From contig PBYI01000040.1 of the NCBI GenBank assembly GCA_002729525.1, positions 1 through 63,248 of the forward strand: a DNA stretch of 63,248 nucleotides, given 5' to 3'. Shown one piece after another: positions 5,969 to 13,579 of this stretch. A program made the position numbers and the translations under genes. The DNA is from Nocardioides sp. Lineage in GTDB: Bacteria; Actinomycetota; Actinomycetes; Propionibacteriales; Nocardioidaceae. The notes under the pieces were generated by a model. The model ran no database searches and had not been told where the DNA came from. It saw only the letters and a program-made list of their open reading frames with translations. Numbering within the stretch: the first letter of the stretch is position 1; each line of letters starts with the position of its first letter.

Positions 5969-6388
5969 GTGAGCGACTTCAACGAGATGGTGCTGACGGA
6001 GTTCCGTGCGAAAAACGGCGTGGTGACCGACGCGGCGCCGTTCGGCGACGGCCTGGTGGTGATGCACACCGTCGGCGCGCGGTCGGGCGAGCCGCGGATC
6101 AACCCGGTGATGGGGCTTCCCGACGGTGACGGCTGGCTGGTTGCGGCGTCCAAGGCCGGCGCGCCGGACAACCCCGACTGGTACTACAACCTCCTCGCCC
6201 ATCCAGACATCACCGTCGAGACCGGCGACGGCACCGCCATCTCCAGCGCCGAGGTGAGCGCGGTCGACCTCAAGGGCGCTGAGCGGGACTCCGCGTGGGA
6301 GCGGTTCAAAGCCGCCAGCGACGGGTTCCGGGAGTACGAGGAGCGCACCGACCGGGTGATCCCGGTGCTGCGACTCGCACGGCGCTGA
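5969..6388 (+). CDS. Nitroreductase/deazaflavin-dependent oxidoreductase family protein (DUF385, Ddn-like)
   Basis: This 139-residue cytosolic protein is of the F420/FMN-binding split-barrel type. Family features are the N-terminal FNEMVLTEFRAKNGV, the central HTVGARSGEPRINPV loop (cofactor phosphate binding in relatives) and NPDWYYNLLAHPDITVE. Length matches the family (about 140-150). The GTG at 5969 is chosen because CACACT lies 7 nt upstream as a -10 for a leaderless mRNA and relatives start S-D-F-N; an ATG at 5948 would add seven residues. It stands alone just outside attR. The substrate is unknown. Confidence 0.8.
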   Translation: MSDFNEMVLTEFRAKNGVVTDAAPFGDGLVVMHTVGARSGEPRINPVMGLPDGDGWLVAASKAGAPDNPDWYYNLLAHPDITVETGDGTAISSAEVSAVDLKGAERDSAWERFKAASDGFREYEERTDRVIPVLRLARR

Positions 6389-6483
6389 CCAGGGTCAGCC
6401 TGATACGTCGCATCAGGATCGGCGACGTGTCCCGACTCCTGCTCAGGAGCCCTGTCAACGGTTGATGTCGGAGGAGTGAAGCC

Positions 6484-6861
6484 ATGTGGAGCGACAGCGA
6501 CCTCGAGCGGTTCGACGAGGCTCGGGAGCTGGAGGTGTCGGTCGTCCACCGCAACGGTCGCGCCGGCAGCTGGACACCGATCTGGGTGGTGCGGGTCGGC
6601 GACCGCGTGCTGGTGCGCAGCTGGCACCGTCGGACGACGGGTTGGTTCGGCCACGCCGTCGCCAGGGGGCGTGCGCGGGTGCGCGTGCCCGGGGTCGAGG
6701 CGGACGTGGCGGTGGCCGATCTCGGTAGCGCAGACCCGGGGCTGCGCGTCGCGACGGACACGGCGTACCGCGACAAGTACGGCCCGCACGGCCACGGCTC
6801 GATGGTGACCGACGAGGACGCCGGCACCACGCTCGAGCTGGTGCGGATCGCCGCAGTCTGA
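6484..6861 (+). CDS. DUF2255 family protein
   Basis: This 125-residue protein has a strong GGAGGAG site upstream. It shows the DUF2255 pattern: WSDSDLERFDEARELEVSVV, IWVVRVGDRVLVRSW, then RVRVPGVEADVAVADL and DTAYRDKYG. The fold is thought to be a small beta-barrel related to flavin-binding domains, and its biochemical role is not established. It is monocistronic. Together with the preceding gene it makes a pair of flavin-barrel-like proteins, although the 95-bp gap argues against an operon. Confidence 0.8.
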   Translation: MWSDSDLERFDEARELEVSVVHRNGRAGSWTPIWVVRVGDRVLVRSWHRRTTGWFGHAVARGRARVRVPGVEADVAVADLGSADPGLRVATDTAYRDKYGPHGHGSMVTDEDAGTTLELVRIAAV

Positions 6862-6898
6862 CTCCTCCGCACGGAGCGGGGATGAGTCCGGCCCGGGC

Positions 6899-7162
6899 TC
6901 AGCCGTAGCGGTGGTTCTTCTCCGTGTGCCCGCTCGGCCGGGTGCAGGTGCGGCCGTTCATCGACCGGTGGCCGCAGGCGCCGTCGTCCGTCGAGGTCTT
7001 CGAGGTCTTCGCTGCCTTCGCCGGCGCGGCGACCGGTGCCTCGTCGGGCGCCACCGGCGGGCGGGTGCGGGTCGCGCGCCGCTGCGCAGGTGCACCGGCG
7101 GCCTTCTGCTGCGCTGCGTACCGGGCCTCGCGCATCGCCCTCTGGGCGTCCAGCTTGCTCAC
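6899..7162 (-). CDS. Small basic hypothetical protein with Cys/His tail
   Basis: This 87-residue protein has a GTG start with TAGAGT 6 nt upstream (leaderless). The first two thirds are basic and Ala/Pro-rich, low complexity. The last 25 residues carry CGHRSMNGRTCTRPSGHTEK, a Cys/His cluster (C, H, C, H, then H near the end) that could bind zinc. No family is recognised. It is convergent with the DUF2255 gene. Confidence 0.6.
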   Translation of the reverse strand: MSKLDAQRAMREARYAAQQKAAGAPAQRRATRTRPPVAPDEAPVAAPAKAAKTSKTSTDDGACGHRSMNGRTCTRPSGHTEKNHRYG

Positions 7163-7217
7163 CGCTCGACTCTAGAGGGCCGCGCCGACACGGCACGGGT
7201 GCCGCTCCGCGAGCGCG

Positions 7218-7862
7218 TCAGCGCCAGAACAGGTGGTGCACCACGCCGCTCGGGCTCGGCACCGCCTCGTGCTCGTAGCGGTCCTCCAGGTCGGCCGGCG
7301 ACTCCCACAACCACTCGCCGCCGCCGGCCGTCAGCGGGGCGACCACGACGTGCAGGTCGTCGACGAGACCGGCGTCGAGGAACGCGCGGACGGTGGCGAC
7401 CCCGCCGCCGATCCGTACGTCGAGCCCGCCGGCGAGCTCGCGGGCCTCGGCGAGCACGTCGGCCGGCTCGCCCGAGCGGAAGTGGAAGGTCGTGTCGGCG
7501 AGCGTGAACGACGGCCTCGGGTGGTGCGTCATGACCACGACGGGGGCGTGGAACGGCGGCTCGTCGCCCCACCAGCCGCGCCACTCCTCGTCCGGCCAGG
7601 GCCCGCGGACCGGGCCGAACTTGTTGCGGCCCATGACCTCCACGCCGATGCCGTGCTCGAAGTCCCGCACGAACAGGTCGTCGAGGCCGCGGCTGCCACC
7701 GGGCCCGTCGCGGTAGGTCCAGCTCGCGGTGCCGCCGACCCAGGACATCAGCCGGCCGACGTCGAGGTCGCCGAACGGCGCCTCCGCACTCTGGCCCCGA
7801 CCGCTGCCGTACCCGTCCTCGGTCACCGTGAAGTTCTGCACCCGCACCCGCTGCTGTCCCAT
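7218..7862 (-). CDS. Dihydrofolate reductase family protein (RibD C-terminal-like)
   Basis: This 214-residue protein has the fold of RibD-C/DHFR reductases: an N-terminal strand with RVQNFTVTEDGYGS, VMGRNKFGP (the GRxT-like NADPH loop), PVVVMTHHPRPSF, GGLDVRIGGGVATVRAFLDA (GG-x-GG nucleotide loop) and a C-terminal DLHVVVAPLTAGGGEWL. The substrate cannot be read from sequence; relatives include stress-linked reductases outside the riboflavin pathway. ATG 7862 is preceded by GAGGAG. It transcribes divergently from the FKBP lipoprotein. Confidence 0.85.
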   Translation of the reverse strand: MGQQRVRVQNFTVTEDGYGSGRGQSAEAPFGDLDVGRLMSWVGGTASWTYRDGPGGSRGLDDLFVRDFEHGIGVEVMGRNKFGPVRGPWPDEEWRGWWGDEPPFHAPVVVMTHHPRPSFTLADTTFHFRSGEPADVLAEARELAGGLDVRIGGGVATVRAFLDAGLVDDLHVVVAPLTAGGGEWLWESPADLEDRYEHEAVPSPSGVVHHLFWR

Positions 7863-8048
7863 GGGTCTCCTCTCGTCGCCGTGCCTGTCCATCCGTGCCG
7901 ACCCGGTGCGGGCGGCCTACTCATCGGTGGTGCACAGGATCCGGGGGCGCGCGGTCCGGTGCCCCACCCCGTGGAACCATGGAGCACCGACGTCCGGCCG
8001 CCGCTCGGCGGCCGCGACGGCCCGGTCCACCACCACGGAAGGTCCCTC

Positions 8049-9083
8049 GTGCTCCGACGCCCCTGGCGCTCCGTCCCGTCCGCGCTCCTGTGCACCGCCC
8101 TGCTGGTGCCGACGCTCGCCGCCTGCGGCAGCGAGAACGACGCGGCCGACTCCTCCACCAGCTCGGAGTCCTCCTCCGAGAGCGCCGACAGCGCCGACGG
8201 CGCAGCCGGGGGCGAGGCCACCGGCGAGAGCATCGAGGGCGTCACCTTCACCGGCGACGTCGGCGACTCGCTCACCGCGGAGTGGTCGGCGGCCGTCGAG
8301 GCGCCGTCGGAGACCGAGACCTACACGCTCGTCGAGGGCGACGGCGACGCCATCGACGACGGCGACACCGTCAACGCCTACCTCTACCTCGGCGACGGCA
8401 CGGCCCAGTCCGACCTCTACAGCGACTACGACCAGGGCGCCGCGCAGGCCGTGCCGGTCGACCCGTCGTCCGGCGAGGTGCTCTACTCCCTGATGTCCGG
8501 CGCGACGTACGGCTCGCGCGTCGCCGCCGTGACCACCGCCGACATCCTCTTCGGCGGGTCTGCCGACGGCAACGCGCTCGGGCTCGACGGCGACGCCCCT
8601 GTGGTCGTCGTCGCCGACCTCGGGTCCGCGCAGGAGGCCTCGCCGACCCCGTCGTCGGACCAGGTCGAGGACGCCGACCCGTCGACCCAGCCGACGGTCG
8701 TCGAGGAGGGCGGCGACCCCGTCGGTCTCGACTTCAGCGGCCTCGACGAGCCTGCGCTCGACACCCCGGTGCAGCGCGTCATCCTCTCCGAGGGCGACGG
8801 TGCGGAGCTCTCCGCCGACAGCACGGTCACCGTCAACTACCTCGGCTCCGTGTACGACGCCGACGCGCCCTTCGACGAGAGCTACTCCCGCGGCGAGCCG
8901 CTCGAGTCGCCCCTCAGCGGCCTGATCCAGGGCTGGGCCATCGGCCTGGACGGCGTGAAGGTCGGCAGCCGGGTGCTGCTGCAGATCCCGCCGGCGTACG
9001 GGTACGGCGCCGCCGGCAGCGGGTCGGCCATCCCGGGCAACGCGACCCTGTGGTTCCTCATCGACGTGGTCGACGCGCAGTAG
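8049..9083 (+). CDS. Lipoprotein with two FKBP-type peptidyl-prolyl isomerase domains
   Basis: This 344-residue protein starts at GTG with GGAAGG 6 nt upstream. The signal peptide ends in a lipobox (PTLAACGSEN, Cys near 27), so it is anchored outside the membrane. A Ser/Glu-rich linker follows, then a degenerate FKBP domain (about 85-195) and a second complete one (about 240-344) with DSTVTVNYLG, GLIQGWAIGLDGVKVGSRVL and IPPAYGYGAAG. The second domain keeps the aromatic/hydrophobic active-site residues; the first has lost the GWxxG and PPxxxYG motifs and is probably inactive. It likely assists folding of secreted proteins. A long hairpin at 9100-9146 ends the gene. Confidence 0.88.
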   Translation: MLRRPWRSVPSALLCTALLVPTLAACGSENDAADSSTSSESSSESADSADGAAGGEATGESIEGVTFTGDVGDSLTAEWSAAVEAPSETETYTLVEGDGDAIDDGDTVNAYLYLGDGTAQSDLYSDYDQGAAQAVPVDPSSGEVLYSLMSGATYGSRVAAVTTADILFGGSADGNALGLDGDAPVVVVADLGSAQEASPTPSSDQVEDADPSTQPTVVEEGGDPVGLDFSGLDEPALDTPVQRVILSEGDGAELSADSTVTVNYLGSVYDADAPFDESYSRGEPLESPLSGLIQGWAIGLDGVKVGSRVLLQIPPAYGYGAAGSGSAIPGNATLWFLIDVVDAQ

Positions 9084-9099
9084 TGCGCTCACACCTCTC

Positions 9100-9146
9100 G
9101 ACAGCGGAGGATCGTCGGCACCGGGTGCCGGGGATCCTCCGCTGTC
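9100..9146. terminator. Strong bidirectional hairpin between convergent genes
   Basis: GACAGCGGAGGATC (9100-9113) pairs perfectly with GATCCTCCGCTGTC (9133-9146), with an inner CGGCACC/GGTGCCG stem. It lies between the convergent FKBP and thioesterase genes. It lacks a U-tract, as is usual for GC-rich actinobacteria. Confidence 0.8.
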
Positions 9147-9182
9147 GCCGTTCGAGCAGGGGACGGGCCGGGCTCAGCCGCC

Positions 9183-9572
9183 TCAGCCGCCTGAGATCAC
9201 CGCGTGCGTCGCGCTCGCCCGGGCCAGCACCCGCCTGTCCTGCACGACCTCGGCCTCGGTGGCCCGGATCCGACCGCCAGCCTTCGTGCACCGCGCGGTG
9301 CAGGTGACCGTCGATCCGGCGACCCCGGCCCGCAGGAACTGGGTGCTGAGCTGCACGTGCGGCGCGACGACGCCCTCGGGCCCGGCGGCGTGCACCGCCC
9401 AGCCCGTGGTGCTGTCGATCAGCGCGCCGAGGTAGCCGCCGTGCAGGATGCCGCCGCCGTTGAGGTGCTCCGGGCCCGGGTCGGCCTCCACGACCGCCCC
9501 GTCGGCGTCCGCCGAGACGACCCGGAAGCCCAGGTGGGCGGCGAACGGACCAGGACTGCCGACGGGGTGCAT
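9183..9572 (-). CDS. PaaI-type hotdog thioesterase
   Basis: This 129-residue single hotdog domain has LNGGGILHGGYLGALIDSTT (the HGG substrate/active-site loop of the PaaI/4HBT family), VQLSTQFLRAGVAGS and a C-terminal RVLARASATHAVI strand. It is expected to hydrolyse acyl-CoA thioesters; chain specificity cannot be read. The start at 9572 is the first ATG; a GTG three codons earlier is possible. It is divergent from the PemK-like gene with only about 40 bp between the starts. Confidence 0.85.
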   Translation of the reverse strand: MHPVGSPGPFAAHLGFRVVSADADGAVVEADPGPEHLNGGGILHGGYLGALIDSTTGWAVHAAGPEGVVAPHVQLSTQFLRAGVAGSTVTCTARCTKAGGRIRATEAEVVQDRRVLARASATHAVISGG

Positions 9573-9611
9573 GCGCGTCACAGTAGGGGGCCGACGTGCC
9601 AGGATGCGCGG

Positions 9612-10085
9612 GTGCGCCGGAGACCTCTCGCCCCGCTCGGCCGGCTCCTGCGTCTGGGAGCCCGACGCCGTGCCCGCCGCCCGGTCGGCGCCGGTGGCGG
9701 CGGCGTCGCGTCGTACGCCCCGCGCGCCGACGGCCGCCCCGACCCCGGCGAGGTCGTGTGGGCGTGGGTGCCGTTCGAGGAGGACGCCTCGCATGGCAAG
9801 GACCGGCCGGTGCTGGTGCTCGCGGTGCGCCGTACCGAGGTCGTCGCCCTCATGCTGACCAGCAAGGACCACGACCGCGACGCCGCCGACGAGGCCCGCT
9901 GGGGTCGGTTCTGGATGGACGTCGGCACCGGCGGCTGGGACCGGCAGCGGCGTCCCAGCGAGGTGCGCCTCGACCGTCTGCTCGCGCTCTCGCCCGCCGC
10001 CGTACGACGTGAGGGCGCCGCGCTCGACAGGGGTGTCTTCGACCGGGTGGTCGGCGAGGCACGGCGGTTCCACCCGCACCTCTGA
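9612..10085 (+). CDS. PemK/MazF-family protein without a visible antitoxin
   Basis: This 157-residue protein has a GTG start with CAGGAT 6 nt upstream. An N-terminal basic extension (1-45) precedes a PemK/MazF-like barrel: DPGEVVWAWVPFEEDASHGK, DRPVLVLAVRRTEVVALMLT and WDRQRRPSEVRLDRLLAL. The conserved P-G-E-V and K-x-R-P-V-L-V motifs match the family. No antitoxin-sized gene lies next to it. Stand-alone members of this length are common in actinobacteria, so a toxin role is not demonstrated. Confidence 0.8.
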   Translation: MRRRPLAPLGRLLRLGARRRARRPVGAGGGGVASYAPRADGRPDPGEVVWAWVPFEEDASHGKDRPVLVLAVRRTEVVALMLTSKDHDRDAADEARWGRFWMDVGTGGWDRQRRPSEVRLDRLLALSPAAVRREGAALDRGVFDRVVGEARRFHPHL

Positions 10086-10121
10086 CCGCACTGACCCCGG
10101 GGCTGACCCCGGTGCCCTGAC

Positions 10122-12371
10122 TCAGGAGCCGGTCGCCTGCTGCGGCTGCTCGTGCTGCTGGGGCTGATCGGGCTGCTCGAGCCCGGTGAGCGCGGACGGC
10201 CGCGCCCGGGTGCCGGACGCCATCTGCTGGGCGACGCGGCGTACGACGTCGCGCATCTCGGAGGTGTCCATCGGGGCGGGCGCGTCGGCCGGCAGCTCGG
10301 GCGCCACAGTGGTGGGCAGCGCCAGGACGAAGGTGCTGCCCCGGCTGAGCTCCGACTCCACCGACAGCGTGCCGCCGTGCTTGGCGACGATCGCCTTCAC
10401 GATCGCCAGCCCCAGACCGGTGCCCTGCGCCTGGCTCTCGACGACGTTCGAGGCGCGGTGGAAGCGCGTGAAGACCTTGTCGAGGTCGGCGGCCGGGATG
10501 CCGACGCCGGTGTCGCGCACCTCGACCTCCAGCGACCACAGGTCGCGGCGGCGCACGGTCAGGTCGATCCGGCCGTGCGCGGGGGGGAACTTCACCGCGT
10601 TGCTCAGCAGGTTGATCAGGACCCGCTCCATCTCCTGCGGGTCGCCCTGGACCGTCGTCGACTCCTCCGGCAGGTGCAGCGCCAGGCCGATGTCGCTGGC
10701 GCGGGCGAGCGGCTGCAGCACCGCCACGGCGCTGCGCGCGACCCAGGCGACCTCGAAGGGCTCGTGCTTGAGGGTCAGCGACCCCGACTCCAACCGGGAG
10801 AGGGTCAGCAGGTCGTCGACCAGGGCGAGCAGCCTTCGTCCGTTGGCCTGGATCCGCTCGACGATCGGACGGCCACCGGGTCCGAGCACATCGCCGAAGT
10901 CGTCGACGAGCAGCTCGGAGTAGCCGAGCACGCTGGTCATCGGGGTCCGCAGCTCGTGGGAGACCGAGGTGACGAAGTCGGACTTCAGCGCGTCGGCCGC
11001 GCGCAGCCGCTCGGCGAGCGCGCGCTCCTGCTCCAACGACTGCACCAGCAGCTGCTCGACGCGGCGCTGGGTCTCGACGTCCTCCGCGATCGCGAGGAAC
11101 CCCATCGGGGTGCCGTCGGCGTCGTCGACCCGGCTGACCACCTGCGACACGCGGCGTCGTACGCCGGCAGCGGTGACGTAGGTCCAGTCGCGACGGTCCG
11201 ACTCCAGCAGGCCCGTGCGCACGGTGTGCACCATCGCCTCGAAGCCGCGGGTCACGCCGACGTCCTCCGCGCGCTGGCGGAGCTCCTCACGGGCGACGAA
11301 GAGCTCGGGGGTGTGCTTGCCGACGACGTCCTCGGCCGGGTAGCCCAGCAGGTTGACCGCGCCGGCGTTGAAGACCCGGATCACGCCGTCCAGGTCGGTC
11401 TGGATGATCGCCGTGGAGGGGGCGGCATCGATGACGGCGCCGAGGTGGCGGCGGGCCCGGTCGGCGTCGGCCAGCGCCTGGAGGCGGGTCTCGACGCTGA
11501 CGCGCAGCACGTAGACGGTTGCGGCGGAGGAGGCGATGAGTGCCTGGAGCACCGCGCCGGCCGTCTCCAGCGGGATGCCGGAGACCGACACGGCGGCGTG
11601 GATCGGCCCCCAGCCGAGCGAGGTCGCGACCGTGGCGACCGTGTTGACGACGACGAGCTGGAGCGCGCAGGTGCGCAGCGTCTGCCGGAACGCGGTGACG
11701 ACCAGCAGCGGGAAGAGCATGAAGACGACCGGCAGCGACTGGTGCGGCGCGAAGAGCGCGACGGTCAGCAGCGCGAGTCCCGAGCCGGTGAGGACGACCT
11801 CGAGCCGCCGGGCGCGCGGTCGCCGCCGCTCGCGCTCCAGCGCGAACGGCAGGAACAGCAGCACCGCGGAGAAGTGGGACGTCGAGACGGCTCTGGCCGT
11901 CACCCACCAGCTGCCGTCGGTGTGCATGCCGACGGCCACCGCCGCGACGGCGCCCGCCGCGCCGGCCCCCAGCAGGGTCGCCGCCACGACCCCGGAGAGG
12001 TCGCGGACGGTCAGCATCGGGCGACGTCCGACCCAGCGCAGCACCAGGCTCGCCGTCACCAGCACCTCGAGGGTGTTGGCGAGGGAGAACAGCAGGGTGG
12101 TGTCGAGGGGGCGGCCCCCGAGCTGGTTGGCCACCACGCTGGCCCCGTAGGTGACCACGGCCGCCCACGGCAGGCCGCGGCGCCCGAAGCGCACGCCCAC
12201 CGCGACGGCCAGGCCGGCGGCCGGCCACCACGCGGCGACGTGCGTGCCGGCGGGAGCGAGACGGATCGCGAGGTCGCCGAGCACGATGACGCCCACGGCG
12301 AGCACGGCGAGAGCCACCAGCCCGCGACGGGTCGGCACCAGCCGGCGCGAGTGCGCCGACGGTCGAAGCAT
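10122..12371 (-). CDS. MASE1-PAS sensor histidine kinase
   Basis: This 749-residue membrane kinase has eight or so hydrophobic segments (about 20-300) with the MASE1 pattern (AAWWPAAGLAVAVGVRFG), a PAS domain (about 310-430: VIDAAPSTAIIQTDLDG), HisKA with SHELRTPMTSVLGYSE (His near 471) and HATPase with NLLSNAVKF, DTGVGIP and GTGLGLAIVK (about 655). The tail is Gln/Pro-rich (QPDQPQQHEQPQQ). GGAGGT lies 6 nt before the ATG. No response regulator is adjacent, so it is an orphan kinase here. The signal is unknown; MASE1 is an integral-membrane sensory domain. Confidence 0.9.
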   Translation of the reverse strand: MLRPSAHSRRLVPTRRGLVALAVLAVGVIVLGDLAIRLAPAGTHVAAWWPAAGLAVAVGVRFGRRGLPWAAVVTYGASVVANQLGGRPLDTTLLFSLANTLEVLVTASLVLRWVGRRPMLTVRDLSGVVAATLLGAGAAGAVAAVAVGMHTDGSWWVTARAVSTSHFSAVLLFLPFALERERRRPRARRLEVVLTGSGLALLTVALFAPHQSLPVVFMLFPLLVVTAFRQTLRTCALQLVVVNTVATVATSLGWGPIHAAVSVSGIPLETAGAVLQALIASSAATVYVLRVSVETRLQALADADRARRHLGAVIDAAPSTAIIQTDLDGVIRVFNAGAVNLLGYPAEDVVGKHTPELFVAREELRQRAEDVGVTRGFEAMVHTVRTGLLESDRRDWTYVTAAGVRRRVSQVVSRVDDADGTPMGFLAIAEDVETQRRVEQLLVQSLEQERALAERLRAADALKSDFVTSVSHELRTPMTSVLGYSELLVDDFGDVLGPGGRPIVERIQANGRRLLALVDDLLTLSRLESGSLTLKHEPFEVAWVARSAVAVLQPLARASDIGLALHLPEESTTVQGDPQEMERVLINLLSNAVKFPPAHGRIDLTVRRRDLWSLEVEVRDTGVGIPAADLDKVFTRFHRASNVVESQAQGTGLGLAIVKAIVAKHGGTLSVESELSRGSTFVLALPTTVAPELPADAPAPMDTSEMRDVVRRVAQQMASGTRARPSALTGLEQPDQPQQHEQPQQATGS

Positions 12372-12496
12372 CCGTCCACCTCCGTCCGGACTGCCGGGGC
12401 TCCCCTGCGTGGACCTTCGGCCGGTCGCGGGCCGGTCTGAGGGATCGGGGTGGTCGGATCGCCCGTCCGGGTGAGGTGGGGGTCCTGAGACCGGAC

Positions 12497-13513
12497 TCAG
12501 TCGAGCAGCGCCAGCACCGCGGGGGAGTCGAAGAACGGGGCCAGCTCCTCGCGGGCCAGCCGCTCCAGCTCGCCGGCGTCGCGCAGCCCGCGCACGGCTC
12601 CCACCACGAGCGGGGTCACGTGCGCGGTGAGCTCCTCGGCGTCCACGTCGAGGTCGTCGAGCAGCACGGCCAGCGGCTCCTCGGCGTACACCTCCAGCAC
12701 CCCGCGTACGACGGCGCACACCAGCTCGGCGGCGGGGTCGCCCGCGGCGGCACCGATGACCGCGTCGTGCACGACGCCGGCGACCCGGTGCACCTCCTCG
12801 CGGTCGGCGCGGGTGCCGAGCCCCTGCAGCGGGGAGTCGGCGTACAGGTCGTAGACCTCGAGCACGGCCTCGCGGGCGACAGGGTCGCGCAGGGTGTCGA
12901 CGAGCACCTTGTTGAGGCGTCGTACGGCGAACGCGGCGCCCTTCGACGCGGTGTCGCCGAAGAGCCCGTCGAGCTGCTTGTCGGCCGCCCCGATGACCCG
13001 GCCGGCCGTGCTGGCGCCGAAGGACACCAGGGAGCCGAAGCCGGGCACCTTCTCGGCCACGGCCCGGTTCGACTGCACCACCTCGGTGACGACGCGCCCC
13101 ATGAACCGCGACGCCAGCGTGCCGACCGCGGGGCTCCGGCTGGCGCCGTCCAGCCCGCGCTCGACGTCGTCGAGCCGCCCCAGCGCCTCGTCGACGAGCC
13201 GCTCGACCACATCGCGGGCCACCAGCTCGCCGAGGGTGACCTCGAGGTCGGGCCCGTCGTGCAGCAGGTCGGCCACCGTGGCCACGACGGTGCTGCCGAC
13301 AGTGCTCGCCGGTGCCCGTCCGAGCATCAGCCGCACCAGCGCCAGTACCGCCTCGGTGTCGACCGCGGACCCCACGGTGACCCGCTCCAGCACTGTGCGT
13401 GCCTCGGCCGTACGGGCCGCCGCGGTGGCCGCGAGACGCTCGTCGGAGACCTGCTCCAGCACCCACGCGACCTGGGCGTCCAGCAGCCGTCCGGCGCGTT
13501 CCTGAGGCGTCAT
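12497..13513 (-). CDS. Conserved hypothetical helical protein, divergent from glmU
   Basis: This 338-residue protein has no signal peptide or membrane segment; it is an all-helical, Val/Ala/Asp-rich sequence with stretches such as VGTLASRFMGRVVTEVVQS and KGAAFAVRRLNKVLVDTL. I recognise no enzymatic motif. TAGGCT sits 7 nt before the ATG, so the mRNA is probably leaderless, and its promoter faces the glmU promoter across 66 bp. Position next to glmU is the only functional clue. Confidence 0.75.
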   Translation of the reverse strand: MTPQERAGRLLDAQVAWVLEQVSDERLAATAAARTAEARTVLERVTVGSAVDTEAVLALVRLMLGRAPASTVGSTVVATVADLLHDGPDLEVTLGELVARDVVERLVDEALGRLDDVERGLDGASRSPAVGTLASRFMGRVVTEVVQSNRAVAEKVPGFGSLVSFGASTAGRVIGAADKQLDGLFGDTASKGAAFAVRRLNKVLVDTLRDPVAREAVLEVYDLYADSPLQGLGTRADREEVHRVAGVVHDAVIGAAAGDPAAELVCAVVRGVLEVYAEEPLAVLLDDLDVDAEELTAHVTPLVVGAVRGLRDAGELERLAREELAPFFDSPAVLALLD

Positions 13514-13567
13514 GGGGGCCAGCCTAGGAGGCCGGGGCAGCGGGCTGGCGCGCTCCGCGGCCGCCAC

Positions 13568-13573
13568 TACAGT
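13568..13573 (+). promoter_or_regulatory. -10 hexamer of glmU (leaderless)
   Basis: TACAGT ends 6 nt before the GTG start of glmU at 13580, so transcription would begin at or next to the start codon. No ribosome binding site is visible, which supports a leaderless transcript. Confidence 0.55.
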
Positions 13574-13579
13574 GACCCG

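Noticed and set aside
9100..9146. A further member of the 32-bp palindrome family
   Set aside because: Its arms and length differ and it has a loop; it is an ordinary terminator hairpin.
9612..10085. Toxin-antitoxin module
   Set aside because: The PemK-like protein has no neighbouring antitoxin gene, so a module cannot be claimed.
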